From an uncultured Oscillospiraceae bacterium (GTDB lineage: Bacteria; Bacillota; Clostridia; Oscillospirales; Oscillospiraceae), in NCBI GenBank assembly GCA_910584285.1, contig CAJTYK010000005.1, forward strand, positions 1 to 64,000: a stretch of 64,000 bases of DNA. Direction: 5' to 3'. How positions within the stretch are numbered: position 1 is the stretch's first letter; every line of letters begins with the position of its first letter. Under the pieces are notes generated by a model that saw nothing but the letters and a program-made list of their open reading frames with translations, made no database searches and was not told the origin of the DNA. This document shows positions 55,032 to 63,500 of this stretch, one piece after another. A program made the translations under genes and the position numbers.

Positions 55032-56859
55032 GCCCCATCACCTCCAGAGCGCGGCGGGCGATGGAGGCCCCATCAATTCCGCACAGCTGCCGTAGCTCCG
55101 CCACGGTGCCATGCTGGACAAAACGATCTCCCAGGTTCACAAGAGCCAGCTTTACCCCGGAAATACCCCTCAAGGCAAGCTCTGCGGCCACGCGGCGACC
55201 CACACAGCCCGCGTTCACACACTCCTCAGCCACCACCAACCGCCCGGTCCTTTGGACGCAAGCGGCCACGGTATCCACATCCAACGGCGCGATGCTGTTC
55301 CACTTTATCACCTGGGCGGACGCCCCCTTCTCCGCCAGCAGTTCTGCCGCCGCCAGCGCCTCATTGATCATGGTGCCATAGGCGGCGATGGTCACGTCCG
55401 TGCCCGGATAAAGGACACTGGCCCCCTCCACGCCGCACAGAGCCTGGAAGGTTCCCTCGTTTCCCTTGGGATAGCGCACCGCCACCGGCCCCCGGCACTT
55501 CTCCACCGCGTACCGCAGCATGGCCCGTAGCTCCGCAAAGCTGGCGGGGCAGTAGATCTTCATTCCGGGCACCGTACTGAGATAGGCCACGTCAAACACG
55601 CCATGGTGGGTCTCGCCGTCCTCCCCGGACAGCCCCGCCCGATCCACACAGAGCACCACATGGAGCCCCTGTATGGCCACATCATGGATCAGCATGTCGT
55701 AGGCCCGCTGCAAAAAGGTGGAGTAAATCGCCGCCACCGGCACCGCCCGCTGCTTAGCCATTCCTGCGGTCATGGCCACCGCATGGCCCTCCGCAATGCC
55801 CACGTCAAAGAAGCGATCCGGGTACTCCTCCGCAAACCGATCCAGCCCCGTGCCGCTGCGCATGGCAGCGGTCACCGCCGCCACATCTCCCCGTTCCCGG
55901 GCCAGCTCGCACATCGTCTGCCCAAACACCGAGGAAAAGCTCTCCCCGTGGACACCCAGCGGCACGCCAGTCTCCCGGTCAAAGGGGCCGACCCCATGGA
56001 ACCGATCAGGCTCCTTTTCCGCCGGTGGATAGCCTTTCCCCTTTACAGTCTTTATATGGAGCAATACCGGGCAGTTCAGTTCCTTAGCATACCGGAGCAG
56101 CCGCGTGAGGTAGTTCACGTCGTGACCGTCCACCGGGCCGAGATAAGTAAAGCCCATGTCCTCAAACATACTGCAGTGGAGCACCGCGTCCTTCACCGCC
56201 TGCTTCGCCCGGTGGGTGAACCGGTACAGCCCCCGGCCTGCCGCGGTAGCCCCGGTGACCCTGCGGTATACCTTTTTGAATTGAAGGTACTGGGGCTTCA
56301 ACCGCTGCTGAGCCAGGTGCCGAGCCACGCCGCCCACGTTCTTGGTGATGGACATCCCGTTGTCGTTGAGGATGACCACCAGCTGTTCCCCGCTCTGCCC
56401 CGCGTCGGACAGCCCCTCGTAGGCCAGCCCTCCGGTCATGGCCCCGTCTCCCAGCATAGCCAGCACGCAGTACTTCTCCCGGTTCAGCGTTCTCGCCCGG
56501 GCCATGCCCAGTGCTACCGACACCGCATTGGAGGCGTGGCCCGCGATAAACGCATCTGCCCGGTGCTCCCGGGGCTTGGGGAAGCCGGACAGCCCCCCCA
56601 GCTTCCGCAGCGTATCCATCTGCCCACCCCGCTGGGTGAGGATCTTGTGGGCATAGCACTGGTGACCCACGTCAAACACCAGCCTATCGGTCTCCAGATC
56701 AAACACCCGATGAATGGCCACTGTGGCCTCTACCACCCCCAGGCTGGAGGCCAGGTGCCCCCCCGTCTTGGAAACGCTGTCCACAATCCGCTCCCGCAGC
56801 TGATCGCACAGCATACGGGCCTGCAGATCGGTGATCTCATTGAGCCGCTCCGGAATCAT
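55024..56859 (-). CDS. dxs: 1-deoxy-D-xylulose-5-phosphate synthase
   Basis: 611-residue ThDP-dependent enzyme, first step of the MEP pathway (pyruvate and glyceraldehyde 3-phosphate). SSLGVVEATVAIHRVFD at the N terminus, DVGHQCYAHKI (about 62-72), the ThDP motif GDGAMTGGLAYEGL about 139-152, VDGHDVNYL, and the C-terminal DVGIAEGHAV and DRAGLSGEDGETHHGVFD (about 420). It is somewhat shorter than E. coli Dxs (620). ATG follows AAGGGGG. It overlaps tlyA by 8 nt. Confidence 0.97.
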   Translation of the reverse strand: MIPERLNEITDLQARMLCDQLRERIVDSVSKTGGHLASSLGVVEATVAIHRVFDLETDRLVFDVGHQCYAHKILTQRGGQMDTLRKLGGLSGFPKPREHRADAFIAGHASNAVSVALGMARARTLNREKYCVLAMLGDGAMTGGLAYEGLSDAGQSGEQLVVILNDNGMSITKNVGGVARHLAQQRLKPQYLQFKKVYRRVTGATAAGRGLYRFTHRAKQAVKDAVLHCSMFEDMGFTYLGPVDGHDVNYLTRLLRYAKELNCPVLLHIKTVKGKGYPPAEKEPDRFHGVGPFDRETGVPLGVHGESFSSVFGQTMCELARERGDVAAVTAAMRSGTGLDRFAEEYPDRFFDVGIAEGHAVAMTAGMAKQRAVPVAAIYSTFLQRAYDMLIHDVAIQGLHVVLCVDRAGLSGEDGETHHGVFDVAYLSTVPGMKIYCPASFAELRAMLRYAVEKCRGPVAVRYPKGNEGTFQALCGVEGASVLYPGTDVTIAAYGTMINEALAAAELLAEKGASAQVIKWNSIAPLDVDTVAACVQRTGRLVVAEECVNAGCVGRRVAAELALRGISGVKLALVNLGDRFVQHGTVAELRQLCGIDGASIARRALEVMGRG

Positions 56860-56880
56860 GGGCGCACCCCCTTTCTATCG

Positions 56881-57321
56881 TCACACCAGGGTGAGCAGGC
56901 CGCCGATCACGCCGATGAGCACACCCAGCACCGCCCCCACCGCCACCTGAAAGGGCGTATGGCCGATGAGCTCCTTGAGATCCTCCTCAAAAGTCTCTGG
57001 CCTGCCCTCCCCCAGGTTCCTCATGAGCTGATTGAGCACCTTGGCCTGCTTTCCCGTCTCCAGCCGCACGTGGGCGGCGTCATACATGACAATAAAGGCC
57101 AGCACCGCCGCCACGGCAAACACTGGAGAGTCAAGCCCCGTCACAAAGGCCGTGCCCACCGCGCAGGCGCACACCAGCGCTGAGTGGGAGCTGGGCATAC
57201 CGCCACCGGTGGTCAGATAGGTGAGATCAAATTTATGATAGACCGCCGTGGCAATGAGCAGCTTCAGCACCTGAGCCGCCGCCCAGGCCGCCACTGCGAT
57301 CAGCAGGATTCTATTCACCAT
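56881..57321 (-). CDS. Divergent PAP2 family (DUF212) membrane protein
   Basis: 146-residue protein with four or five membrane segments. The phosphatase-like motif GGGMPSSHSA (about 41-50) and an AHVRLETGKQAKVLNQL segment identify the DUF212/YuiD group of PAP2-related proteins. The substrate is unknown. Between ispA and dxs, a role with prenyl phosphates is possible but only inferred. ATG 57321 follows AAGGGG by 8 nt. Confidence 0.9.
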   Translation of the reverse strand: MVNRILLIAVAAWAAAQVLKLLIATAVYHKFDLTYLTTGGGMPSSHSALVCACAVGTAFVTGLDSPVFAVAAVLAFIVMYDAAHVRLETGKQAKVLNQLMRNLGEGRPETFEEDLKELIGHTPFQVAVGAVLGVLIGVIGGLLTLV

Positions 57322-57400
57322 GGGCCCCACCCCTTGTCCTATTTTCAAGTTAACTTGACGCCCAAATCCGCCAGCCGCGCTCAGCGCCCCGGCTCGCCGG

Positions 57401-58285
57401 TCAATGCGTCCGCTCCGCCAGCGACCGGGCCAGCCCACTCAGGAAGTCCGAATTCCGGAAGGCTCCTGCCACGCTCTCCTGGGCCAGCCGGGTGTGCTCC
57501 TCCACCAGCCGGCCGCAGGCCTCCAGCCCATACAGCGACACAAAGGTGGCCTTTCCATTGTCCGCGTCGGAGCCGATGGGCTTGCCCAGCTCCTCGGCGG
57601 TGGAGGTCACGTCCAGCATATCGTCCCGGATCTGGAAAGCCAGCCCCAGCTCCCGGGCGTACCGCTCCGCCGCCGCCCACTGCGACCGCGTGGGCTCCAC
57701 CGGGGAGGCCGTCAGCCCCAGCAGGCAGGCCCCCTCCAGCAGGGCGGAGGTTTTCCAGCGGTGGATGCGGGTGATCTGCTCCTCGTCCACCCGTTTCCCC
57801 TCGTCCAGCAGATCCAGATACTGTCCTCCGCACATACCGGTGGCCCCCGCCGCCCGCGCCAACACCGCGCAGGCTCTCCCGTTGGCCGCCGGGGAGGTTC
57901 TCCCGGAGGAGGCCAGCCGCTCAAAGGCCGCCGCCTGGAGAGCATCCCCGGCCAGCAGAGCCAGCCACTCCCCATATTTCACATGGCAGGTGGGCTTGCC
58001 CCGGCGGAGGTCGTCGTCGTCCATGCAGGGCAGGTCGTCGTGGATCAGGGAATAGGTGTGAAGCATTTCCACTCCACAGGCGTAATCCAGCGCTGGTTCC
58101 ATCTCCCCGCACAGGGCCTCACAGAATTTCAAGGTCAGTATGGGCCGCACCCGCTTGCCCCCGGCCAGCAGGCTGTACCGCATGGCCTCCAGCAGCTCCC
58201 GCTGGGGCCCATCCCCTGAAAAGCAGCCCACCAGCTCCCCTTCCACCAGGGCCAGCGCCGCCTGGTACTCCGCCCGGTAGTCCAT
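57401..58285 (-). CDS. ispA: Farnesyl/geranyl diphosphate synthase (IspA type)
   Basis: 294-residue trans-prenyltransferase that condenses DMAPP/IPP to farnesyl diphosphate. Aspartate-rich motifs: DDLPCMDDDDLRRGKPT (about 84-100, FARM) and QIRDDMLD (about 217-224, SARM). GGKRVRP at 43-49 binds IPP. An insertion of two residues in the first motif fits the bacterial type II FPP synthases. ATG overlaps the xseB stop by one base. Confidence 0.95.
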   Translation of the reverse strand: MDYRAEYQAALALVEGELVGCFSGDGPQRELLEAMRYSLLAGGKRVRPILTLKFCEALCGEMEPALDYACGVEMLHTYSLIHDDLPCMDDDDLRRGKPTCHVKYGEWLALLAGDALQAAAFERLASSGRTSPAANGRACAVLARAAGATGMCGGQYLDLLDEGKRVDEEQITRIHRWKTSALLEGACLLGLTASPVEPTRSQWAAAERYARELGLAFQIRDDMLDVTSTAEELGKPIGSDADNGKATFVSLYGLEACGRLVEEHTRLAQESVAGAFRNSDFLSGLARSLAERTH

Positions 58286-58509
58286 CAGCCGTCCGCCTCC
58301 TCAAAGGGCGCTTCCTCGCCGTTAGCCAGCAGGAGGTTCACCTTCTGCTCCGCCTTGTCCAGCAGCTCCTCGCACTGGCCGGCCAGCTTGACCCCCTCCT
58401 CAAACAGCTTCAGGGACTGATCCAGCCCGCACTCGCCCCGCTCCAGCAGGCCCACAATCTCCTCCAGGCGGCCCAGCGCCTGTTCAAAGGACGGTTTTTT
58501 CACTGCCAT
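58285..58509 (-). CDS. xseB: Exodeoxyribonuclease VII small subunit
   Basis: 74-residue helical hairpin subunit: SFEQALGRLEEIVGLLERGECGLDQSLKLFEEGVKLAGQC (residues about 7-46, given by span) is the family core. Several copies bind one XseA. Start overlaps the xseA end by 10 nt, and the stop shares one base with the ispA start. Confidence 0.95.
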   Translation of the reverse strand: MAVKKPSFEQALGRLEEIVGLLERGECGLDQSLKLFEEGVKLAGQCEELLDKAEQKVNLLLANGEEAPFEEADG

Positions 58510-59786
58510 GTCCGCTCCTCCTTTTCTTCGATCACACAGTGCAGCCCGCCGTCGGATACCAACACCTCCAGCCGATCCCCCGGCTCCGCTTGGTCTATGG
58601 AGGACACCACGTCCTCCCCCTTCCGGGCGATGGCATAGCCCCGGCCCAGCACCTTCAACGGGCTCAGCGCGTCCAGCCCCGCGGCCAGACGGCCCAGCCG
58701 CCCCCGCTGTCCCGCTGTGCGGGCCCTCAGGGCCAGGGGCAGCCGCCCGGTCTGAGCATCCAGCCGGCGGCGGGCCCGCTCCGCCTCATGGCTCAGGGCC
58801 AGCCCCATCCGGCGGCGCAGATCATCCACCAGCAGCCGCCGATCCTGGATGGGCGCCCTGACGTTTTCCAGCGCCCGACTGCCCTTCAACCGCTCCAGCT
58901 CCCGCCGGGCGCCCTCCAGCCGGACACGGAGGGCCCGGGCCAGCCGCCGATCCAGCTGGGCCACCCGCGCCCGCTCCGCCCCCTGGTCGGGGACGGCCAG
59001 CTCCGCCCCGTTGGAGGGGGTGGCCGCCCGCAGATCCGCCACATAATCCGCAATCGTCACGTCGGGTTCATGGCCCACAGCGGAGATCACCGGGATGTTG
59101 GACAGGCTGATGGCCCGGGCCACGACCTCCTCGTTGAACGCCCACAGATCCTCCATGGAGCCTCCGCCCCGGCCGGCGATGATGAGGTCGATATCCGCCC
59201 GGTTGTTCAGCCGATGGATGGCGGCGGCAATCTCCTCCGCCGCCTCCGCGCCCTGCACTCGGACGGGGGCCACCAGCACCTCCGCCAGCGGCCACCGCGC
59301 CCCCAAAATCCGCAGCATATCCCGCACCGCCGCCCCCACCGGAGACGTAACCAGGGCAATCTTCTCCGGATAAGCGGGCAGGGGCTGCTTGTTGGCCTCG
59401 TCGAACAGGCCCTCCTCCTCCAGGCGGCGGCGCAGGCGCTCGAAGGCCTCGTCCAGCGCCCCCCGGCCGTCCTGCATCAGCTCCTGGCAGTAGAGCTGGT
59501 AGGCCCCGTCCCGGGGGTACACCGACACCCGGCCAAAGACCACCACCCGCATCCCGTTGGCCGGACGGAACCGCAGCCGCGCCGCCTCCCCCCGGAACAG
59601 GACGCACCGCAGAGCTCCCTCCCCGTCCTTCAGGGAGAAGTAGTGGTGCCCCGAAGGATAGCATTTATAGTTGGAGATCTCCCCCCGCACCAGCAGGCCG
59701 GTGAGCACCTCGTCCCCGTCCATCAGTCTTTTGACATAGCCGTTCACCTGGGACACGGTGTAGACGGGCAGGTTGGACAGATTCAT
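58500..59786 (-). CDS. xseA: Exodeoxyribonuclease VII large subunit
   Basis: 428-residue catalytic subunit of the bidirectional single-strand exonuclease. N-terminal OB fold (VYTVSQVNGYVKRLM; GEISNYKCYPSGHHYFSLKD), catalytic domain with LVTSPVGAAVRDML (about 138), LIIAGRGGGSMEDLWAFNEE (about 190-209) and SAVGHEPDVTIADYVADLRAATPSNGAE (about 224-250, given by span), then coiled-coil and C-terminal small domain. ATG 59786 overlaps the previous stop (ATGA). The frame remains open upstream, but that part lies in the Kae1-like gene. Confidence 0.96.
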   Translation of the reverse strand: MNLSNLPVYTVSQVNGYVKRLMDGDEVLTGLLVRGEISNYKCYPSGHHYFSLKDGEGALRCVLFRGEAARLRFRPANGMRVVVFGRVSVYPRDGAYQLYCQELMQDGRGALDEAFERLRRRLEEEGLFDEANKQPLPAYPEKIALVTSPVGAAVRDMLRILGARWPLAEVLVAPVRVQGAEAAEEIAAAIHRLNNRADIDLIIAGRGGGSMEDLWAFNEEVVARAISLSNIPVISAVGHEPDVTIADYVADLRAATPSNGAELAVPDQGAERARVAQLDRRLARALRVRLEGARRELERLKGSRALENVRAPIQDRRLLVDDLRRRMGLALSHEAERARRRLDAQTGRLPLALRARTAGQRGRLGRLAAGLDALSPLKVLGRGYAIARKGEDVVSSIDQAEPGDRLEVLVSDGGLHCVIEEKEERTWQ

Positions 59787-60727
59787 CCCGCCGCCCCCCG
59801 CTCCAGCGCCCGGTGGGTGAGGATGGCCACCCCCAAGGCGTTGTCGGTGGCGTACTGGGGCTGGGCAAACACCGAGCCGCACTCCCGCTCCATGGCCGCC
59901 CGGATCTGCCGGTTGGAGGCCACCCCGCCGGAGCACAGCACCGGCAGGCCGGGCCATTTCTTCTGGGCCTCCCGGGTGGCCCGTACCAGCACATTCAGAA
60001 TGGTGTCAATGGTAAACCGCGCGATGTTGGCGGACGTTTCGCCCTTCTCCGCCAGTTCCTTCACCTTGTTCTCCATACCGGACAGAGAGAAGGTCAGGCC
60101 GTTCAGCTTCACCCGGAAGAAGCTGGTATCATCCGCTTCGGGGTACAGCGCGTCCAGCGCCTTGCCCGCCGGGAAGGGCAGGCCCAGCAGCACCCCCGCC
60201 CGATCCACCAGCTGGCCCGCGGCGATGTCGCTGGTGCCGCCCACCACCTCAGCCCGGACGGTGTGGCCCTCCGGCTCCACCCGCAGCAGCTCGGTGGTGC
60301 CGCCGGACAGATGCCACGCCAGGTGGGGCTTGTCCAGCAGATCCTCCCGGCCCGCCGACCAGGCCGCAGCTGCCACATGCCCCTGCTGGTGGGAGCAGGG
60401 GCAGAAGGGCACGCCCAGGGCCGCCGCCAGGGCGCGCCCCTCCCCCTCGCCCACCAGGAAGCAGGGCATATAGGAGCCCTCCACCTCCCGGGGCCGGGTG
60501 GAGGCCCCCACCGCGGCGATCTGATCCAGGGCCCCCTCCCGGCGCAGCTGCTCCACCATCAGGTGCAGCCGCTTCACGTGCTGGAACAGCGCGTCGCTCT
60601 GCCGCAGGCCCAGGGCCCCCTCGGGCACCGTCAACAGCTTGCCCCGGTTCTCCGCCGTCCCGCCGCCGAACACCGCGGCGGAGGTGGTGTAATTGCTGGT
60701 GTCAAAGCCCAAGCACTGTATTCCCAT
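59783..60727 (-). CDS. Kae1/TsaD-family (peptidase M22-like) paralogue
   Basis: 314-residue ASKHA-fold protein resembling TsaD, the tRNA threonylcarbamoyladenosine enzyme, but diverged. Present: GFDTSNYTTSAAV at the N terminus (usual IETSCDET), a HxxGH metal pair in SHQQGH (about 107-112), SGGTTELL in place of SGGHTEL, VDRAGVLLGLPFPAGKALDAL, SGGVASNRQIRAAM and the metal Asp in ATDNALGVAI. It is shorter than TsaD and lacks the GPGLVGAL loop. Its position between nusB and xseA is typical for a clostridial paralogue of unknown function. ATG 60727 follows GGGGTGAG. GTG 60736 is an alternative. Confidence 0.85.
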   Translation of the reverse strand: MGIQCLGFDTSNYTTSAAVFGGGTAENRGKLLTVPEGALGLRQSDALFQHVKRLHLMVEQLRREGALDQIAAVGASTRPREVEGSYMPCFLVGEGEGRALAAALGVPFCPCSHQQGHVAAAAWSAGREDLLDKPHLAWHLSGGTTELLRVEPEGHTVRAEVVGGTSDIAAGQLVDRAGVLLGLPFPAGKALDALYPEADDTSFFRVKLNGLTFSLSGMENKVKELAEKGETSANIARFTIDTILNVLVRATREAQKKWPGLPVLCSGGVASNRQIRAAMERECGSVFAQPQYATDNALGVAILTHRALERGAAG

Positions 60728-60732
60728 GCCGC

Positions 60733-61188
60733 TCACCCCTGCTCCGGCAGCTCGGAGCGCACAAAGGAGCCCAGAATGCCGTTGATAAACTTCACCACGT
60801 CGTCATCCAGGTACTTTTTTCCGATCTCCACCGCCTCGTTGATGGCCACCTTGTTGGGCACATCGGGCATATACAGGATCTCGAACATCGTCACCCGCAT
60901 GATGGCAGAGGCCACCCGGTCAATCCGGGAGAACCGCCACCCCTTGGCGTATTTCTCAATGTAGCCGTCCAGCTCGGCCCCGTGGCCGCCCACCCCCCGG
61001 GTCAGCCGGGTAATGTAGGCCAGCTCCCCTTCCCCGGGAAATTCGGCGTACAGCGGCTCGTCCTTGGCCCGCAGGGCAAAGGACTCCGGGGTCAACTCCC
61101 GGGCCAGCAGCTCCTCCGCGCTCTCACTGGAGAAGGCCAGCATAAAGGCGAGGTGGACGGCGATCTCACGGGCGGTACTTCTGTTCAT
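60733..61188 (-). CDS. nusB: Transcription antitermination factor NusB
   Basis: 151-residue all-helical RNA-binding factor used in rRNA antitermination. REIAVHLAFMLAF at the N terminus, then WRFSRIDRVASAIMRVTMFEILYMPDVPNKVAINEAVEIGKKYLDDDVVKFINGILG (about 80-138, given by span) is the conserved core. ATG 61188 follows AAAGGATG by 8-9 nt. The upstream leader contains a 7-bp hairpin next to the ribosome site and a -10-like TATAAT. Confidence 0.95.
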   Translation of the reverse strand: MNRSTAREIAVHLAFMLAFSSESAEELLARELTPESFALRAKDEPLYAEFPGEGELAYITRLTRGVGGHGAELDGYIEKYAKGWRFSRIDRVASAIMRVTMFEILYMPDVPNKVAINEAVEIGKKYLDDDVVKFINGILGSFVRSELPEQG

Positions 61189-61205
61189 GGGGCTATCATC
61201 CTTTC

Positions 61206-61222
61206 CCGGCGGAGCCCGCCGG
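61206..61222 (-). promoter_or_regulatory. Leader hairpin near the nusB ribosome site
   Basis: 7-bp stem CCGGCGG/CCGCCGG with 3-nt loop, ending about 5 nt before the AAAGGATG site of nusB. It could modulate translation initiation. Confidence 0.4.
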
Positions 61223-61267
61223 AGTTTCTCTCTATGGGCATAACACACCATTGTATATATCCAATAT

Positions 61268-61273
61268 ATTATA
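61268..61273 (-). promoter_or_regulatory. Possible -10 element upstream of nusB
   Basis: TATAAT on the minus strand, 80 nt before nusB, just after the asp23 terminator. Only a weak -35 (TTTTCT at 17 nt) is seen. Confidence 0.45.
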
Positions 61274-61326
61274 CACGCCGCCGGCCAAAAAGAAAACCCC
61301 TTTTTTCCGCCTCCGGAAAAGAGAGG

Positions 61327-61357
61327 GAAAAGAGCCGGACCACACCGGTCCGGCTCT
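61327..61357 (-). terminator. Terminator of asp23
   Basis: Perfect 11-bp stem AGAGCCGGACC/GGTCCGGCTCT (61331-61341 with 61347-61357), 5-nt loop, followed on the minus strand by TTTTCCC. Confidence 0.85.
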
Positions 61358-61370
61358 GGGGAACATCCCG

Positions 61371-61739
61371 TTATTTCTGGAAGGTCACGCCCACCACAGC
61401 TACATTGACGCAGGCCACGCTCAGCCCGCTGGTGTTTTCCACCGCACTGAACACCGCGTCCTGCACCGCCCGGGCCACATCGGTGACCACATAGCCGTAC
61501 CGCACCAGGATGGACAGCTCCACGGTCACCTTCTCCTCCTCTACCCACAGGCGCACCCCGCGGGTCAGGGCCTTACGGTTGGCCGTGGCGGCCCCGTCGC
61601 TGCTCAGGCCGGAGCCCAGACAGCTTACGCCCTCCACCTCTACCGCGGCCGCCGCCGCGATGACGGCCAGCACCTCCTCAGATATGCTGACGCTGCCCAG
61701 CTCGCTCTCGTGGGAGATATATTCCCTGCCTTCGGCCAT
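61371..61739 (-). CDS. Asp23/Gls24 family envelope stress protein
   Basis: 122-residue Asp23/Gls24 (DUF322) protein, YqhY-like. Markers: ISEEVLAVIAAAAAVEVEGV (about 17-36), VTVELSILVRYGYVVTDVARAVQDAV (about 72-97). In Bacillus the yqhY gene adjoins accBC and nusB and is linked to lipid synthesis. Here it lies between spoIIIAH and nusB. It has its own consensus promoter and terminator. Confidence 0.93.
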   Translation of the reverse strand: MAEGREYISHESELGSVSISEEVLAVIAAAAAVEVEGVSCLGSGLSSDGAATANRKALTRGVRLWVEEEKVTVELSILVRYGYVVTDVARAVQDAVFSAVENTSGLSVACVNVAVVGVTFQK

Positions 61740-61772
61740 GACGCCTCACGCTCCTTTTTCCAAGCTGAGGGT

Positions 61773-61801
61773 ATTATATCACCCTGGCGGCAAAATTACA
61801 A
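61773..61801 (-). promoter_or_regulatory. Sigma-A promoter of asp23
   Basis: Minus strand -35 TTGTAA (61796-61801), 17-nt spacer, extended -10 TGATATAAT (TATAAT at 61773-61778). It separates vegetative asp23/nusB expression from the upstream spoIIIA operon. Confidence 0.88.
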
Positions 61802-61832
61802 TCCCGATTTTTCGCGGGGTCGCGCTTCCTCT

Positions 61833-62447
61833 TTACGGCTCCGCCTCGATGATAGTCACCTTGGTGGGGGTCAGACCGGTCTCCTCCATGACGATCTCGG
61901 CGATCTTGGCGATGTCCGTCTCATTCAGGCCCTCGGCGGTGGAGGACACCACCACGCTGGCACTGTCCTCATTGATGAAGCACACGCAGTCGCCGTAGCC
62001 CTTGGCAGTCACCAGGTTCTCTACCTTGGCCTCGGACAGGGTGAGGGCGGCCATCGCCTGGATGGACGCGTTGGCCTCGTCCAGCATCGTCTGCTGGGCG
62101 TTCTCATCGGCGGCGGCCTGCTGGAGCAGCTCCAGGGCGCTGTCCCGGGCCTGCTGCCGGTTCAGCCGGGCGGACGCGAAATAACCTGTGGATGTCGTGC
62201 TCCCCGGCTCCTGGCTGGGGGAGGCGCTGGGATCGGCGCTGGCCTGGGCGCCGGGGTTTGTCTCCCCGGGCTTGCCGGCGGTGCCTTTGCCGCCCTCCTC
62301 TCCGTTGACCAGGGTCGTCTGGCCCAGCAGCTTACCGTCCTTGCCGCCGTCCGCCGACTCCTTGCTGTACGACCAGTTGAGGTACACCGCCGCCCCCACG
62401 AACAGGACGATGGCCACAACCACCGCGTTACGTTTCCACACACTCAT
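61833..62447 (-). CDS. spoIIIAH: Stage III sporulation protein AH
   Basis: 204-residue mother-cell membrane protein that pairs with forespore SpoIIQ to form the feeding channel. N-terminal membrane helix (about 8-26: AVVVAIVLFVGAAVYLNW), a Gly/Ser/Pro-rich linker (about 32-85), then the ring-building domain related to EscJ/FliF (about 90-204: RQQARDSALELLQQAA, ANASIQAMAALTLSEAKVENLV, VVVSSTAEGLNETDIAKIAEIV). ATG 62447 has GGAGGG 7 nt upstream. It is last in the spoIIIA operon. Confidence 0.94.
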   Translation of the reverse strand: MSVWKRNAVVVAIVLFVGAAVYLNWSYSKESADGGKDGKLLGQTTLVNGEEGGKGTAGKPGETNPGAQASADPSASPSQEPGSTTSTGYFASARLNRQQARDSALELLQQAAADENAQQTMLDEANASIQAMAALTLSEAKVENLVTAKGYGDCVCFINEDSASVVVSSTAEGLNETDIAKIAEIVMEETGLTPTKVTIIEAEP

Positions 62448-62493
62448 TGCTCTGCCCTCCACATTAAATTTTGTTCCACGCGAATGATAGCTT

Positions 62494-63015
62494 CTACCCC
62501 GCGCCCTTGCAGACCGTGACCCGATCCGCCCCAAGTCCCGTGAGGGACGACACCGCCTGGGTCAGCAGCAGCCGGATCTCCGCGCTGTCCCCGCCCTGGC
62601 ACACCACCAGCGCCCCCTGGAAAGTGGGATAGTTCCGGCTGAGCAGCACCGCCTCCTGGCTCCCGCCGGAATTCACCAGCACCGTCTCCTCCTCCACGCT
62701 GCTGCCCCGGTCGGTGACGGAGGTGGTGCGGTCGGAGGCCAGCACCTGCTCCATGCCGCTCTTGACCGTCAAAGTCACTGTCACCTGCCCCGCCCCCTCC
62801 ACCTGGGACAGGGTGCGGGACAGCTTCTCCTCCAGGGCCTCCAGGTCGAAGTCCTCCCGGGCCTCTGCCTGGGCGCCTCCGTCCGGTTCCCGTCTGCCAT
62901 CCCCCGTGGGCCACAGCAGCAGAAGAATCCCGGCGGCGATGACAAGCAGCACATATTTGTACTGGTTCAGCAGCTTCCACACCGCCCCGGGCTGGGGCTT
63001 CCACTGGAGCTTCAT
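62494..63015 (-). CDS. spoIIIAG: Stage III sporulation protein AG
   Basis: 173-residue ring-forming protein of the SpoIIIA-SpoIIQ channel. One membrane helix near the N terminus (about 21-37: YVLLVIAAGILLLLWP), then a ring-building domain: LEEKLSRTLSQVEGAGQVTVTLTVKSG (about 60-87) and FQGALVVCQGGDSAEIRLLLTQAVSSLTGLGADRVTV (about 131-167). ATGA overlap with spoIIIAF. Confidence 0.93.
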   Translation of the reverse strand: MKLQWKPQPGAVWKLLNQYKYVLLVIAAGILLLLWPTGDGRREPDGGAQAEAREDFDLEALEEKLSRTLSQVEGAGQVTVTLTVKSGMEQVLASDRTTSVTDRGSSVEEETVLVNSGGSQEAVLLSRNYPTFQGALVVCQGGDSAEIRLLLTQAVSSLTGLGADRVTVCKGAG

Positions 63016-63500
63016 GGCAGTTCCTCCTCAAAGTGCTGCCGCTGGGGAGGGATACCCAGGTCGTCCTCCAGCAGGCGGCTGAGCGCCGCCCGCTTCTCCT
63101 CTGTCCAGACGCCCCGGGCGGTGACCTCCCAAGGGCAGGGCACGCCGTTTTCGTCATTGGAACAGGTCACCTCCGCCTGACAGAGGATGCCCAGCTCCTC
63201 CGCCTTGTCCACAATATATGCGGCGGTGTTGTCCTCTATGATGGTTTGATACAGCAAATTGCTTTTTTCCGCCAGACCTTCCTCATAGCTTTGGGACGCG
63301 GCCCGGTACTCCTCCGCCGCCCGGGCGATGAGCCCGCTGTCCAGCCGGAGCAGCGGCCCCACCGCCGCCAGCAGCAGAGCCAGCCCCCCCGCCAGGCGGC
63401 ACACCTTTTTCACGCTGCCCTTGGGGGCCAGCCCCTCCGCCGCCGCCAGCACCAGGGCGGTGCAGGCCACCCCCAACAGCCACTGCCGCAGGGCCGTCAT
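63012..63500 (-). CDS. spoIIIAF: Stage III sporulation protein AF
   Basis: 162-residue protein with two N-terminal membrane helices (about 5-22 and 30-48) and a soluble C-terminal ring-building-motif domain. It belongs to the SpoIIIA channel complex in the mother-cell engulfing membrane. ATG 63500 overlaps the spoIIIAE stop, and its stop overlaps spoIIIAG. Confidence 0.9.
   Translation of the reverse strand: MTALRQWLLGVACTALVLAAAEGLAPKGSVKKVCRLAGGLALLLAAVGPLLRLDSGLIARAAEEYRAASQSYEEGLAEKSNLLYQTIIEDNTAAYIVDKAEELGILCQAEVTCSNDENGVPCPWEVTARGVWTEEKRAALSRLLEDDLGIPPQRQHFEEELP

Noticed and set aside
58539..60473. Plus-strand open frame of over 640 codons opposite xseA and the Kae1-like gene.
   Set aside because: Low-complexity Gln/His/Pro/Arg composition, fully antisense to motif-bearing genes. 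Similar antisense frames at 27714-29066 and 55603-57183 were rejected for the same reason.
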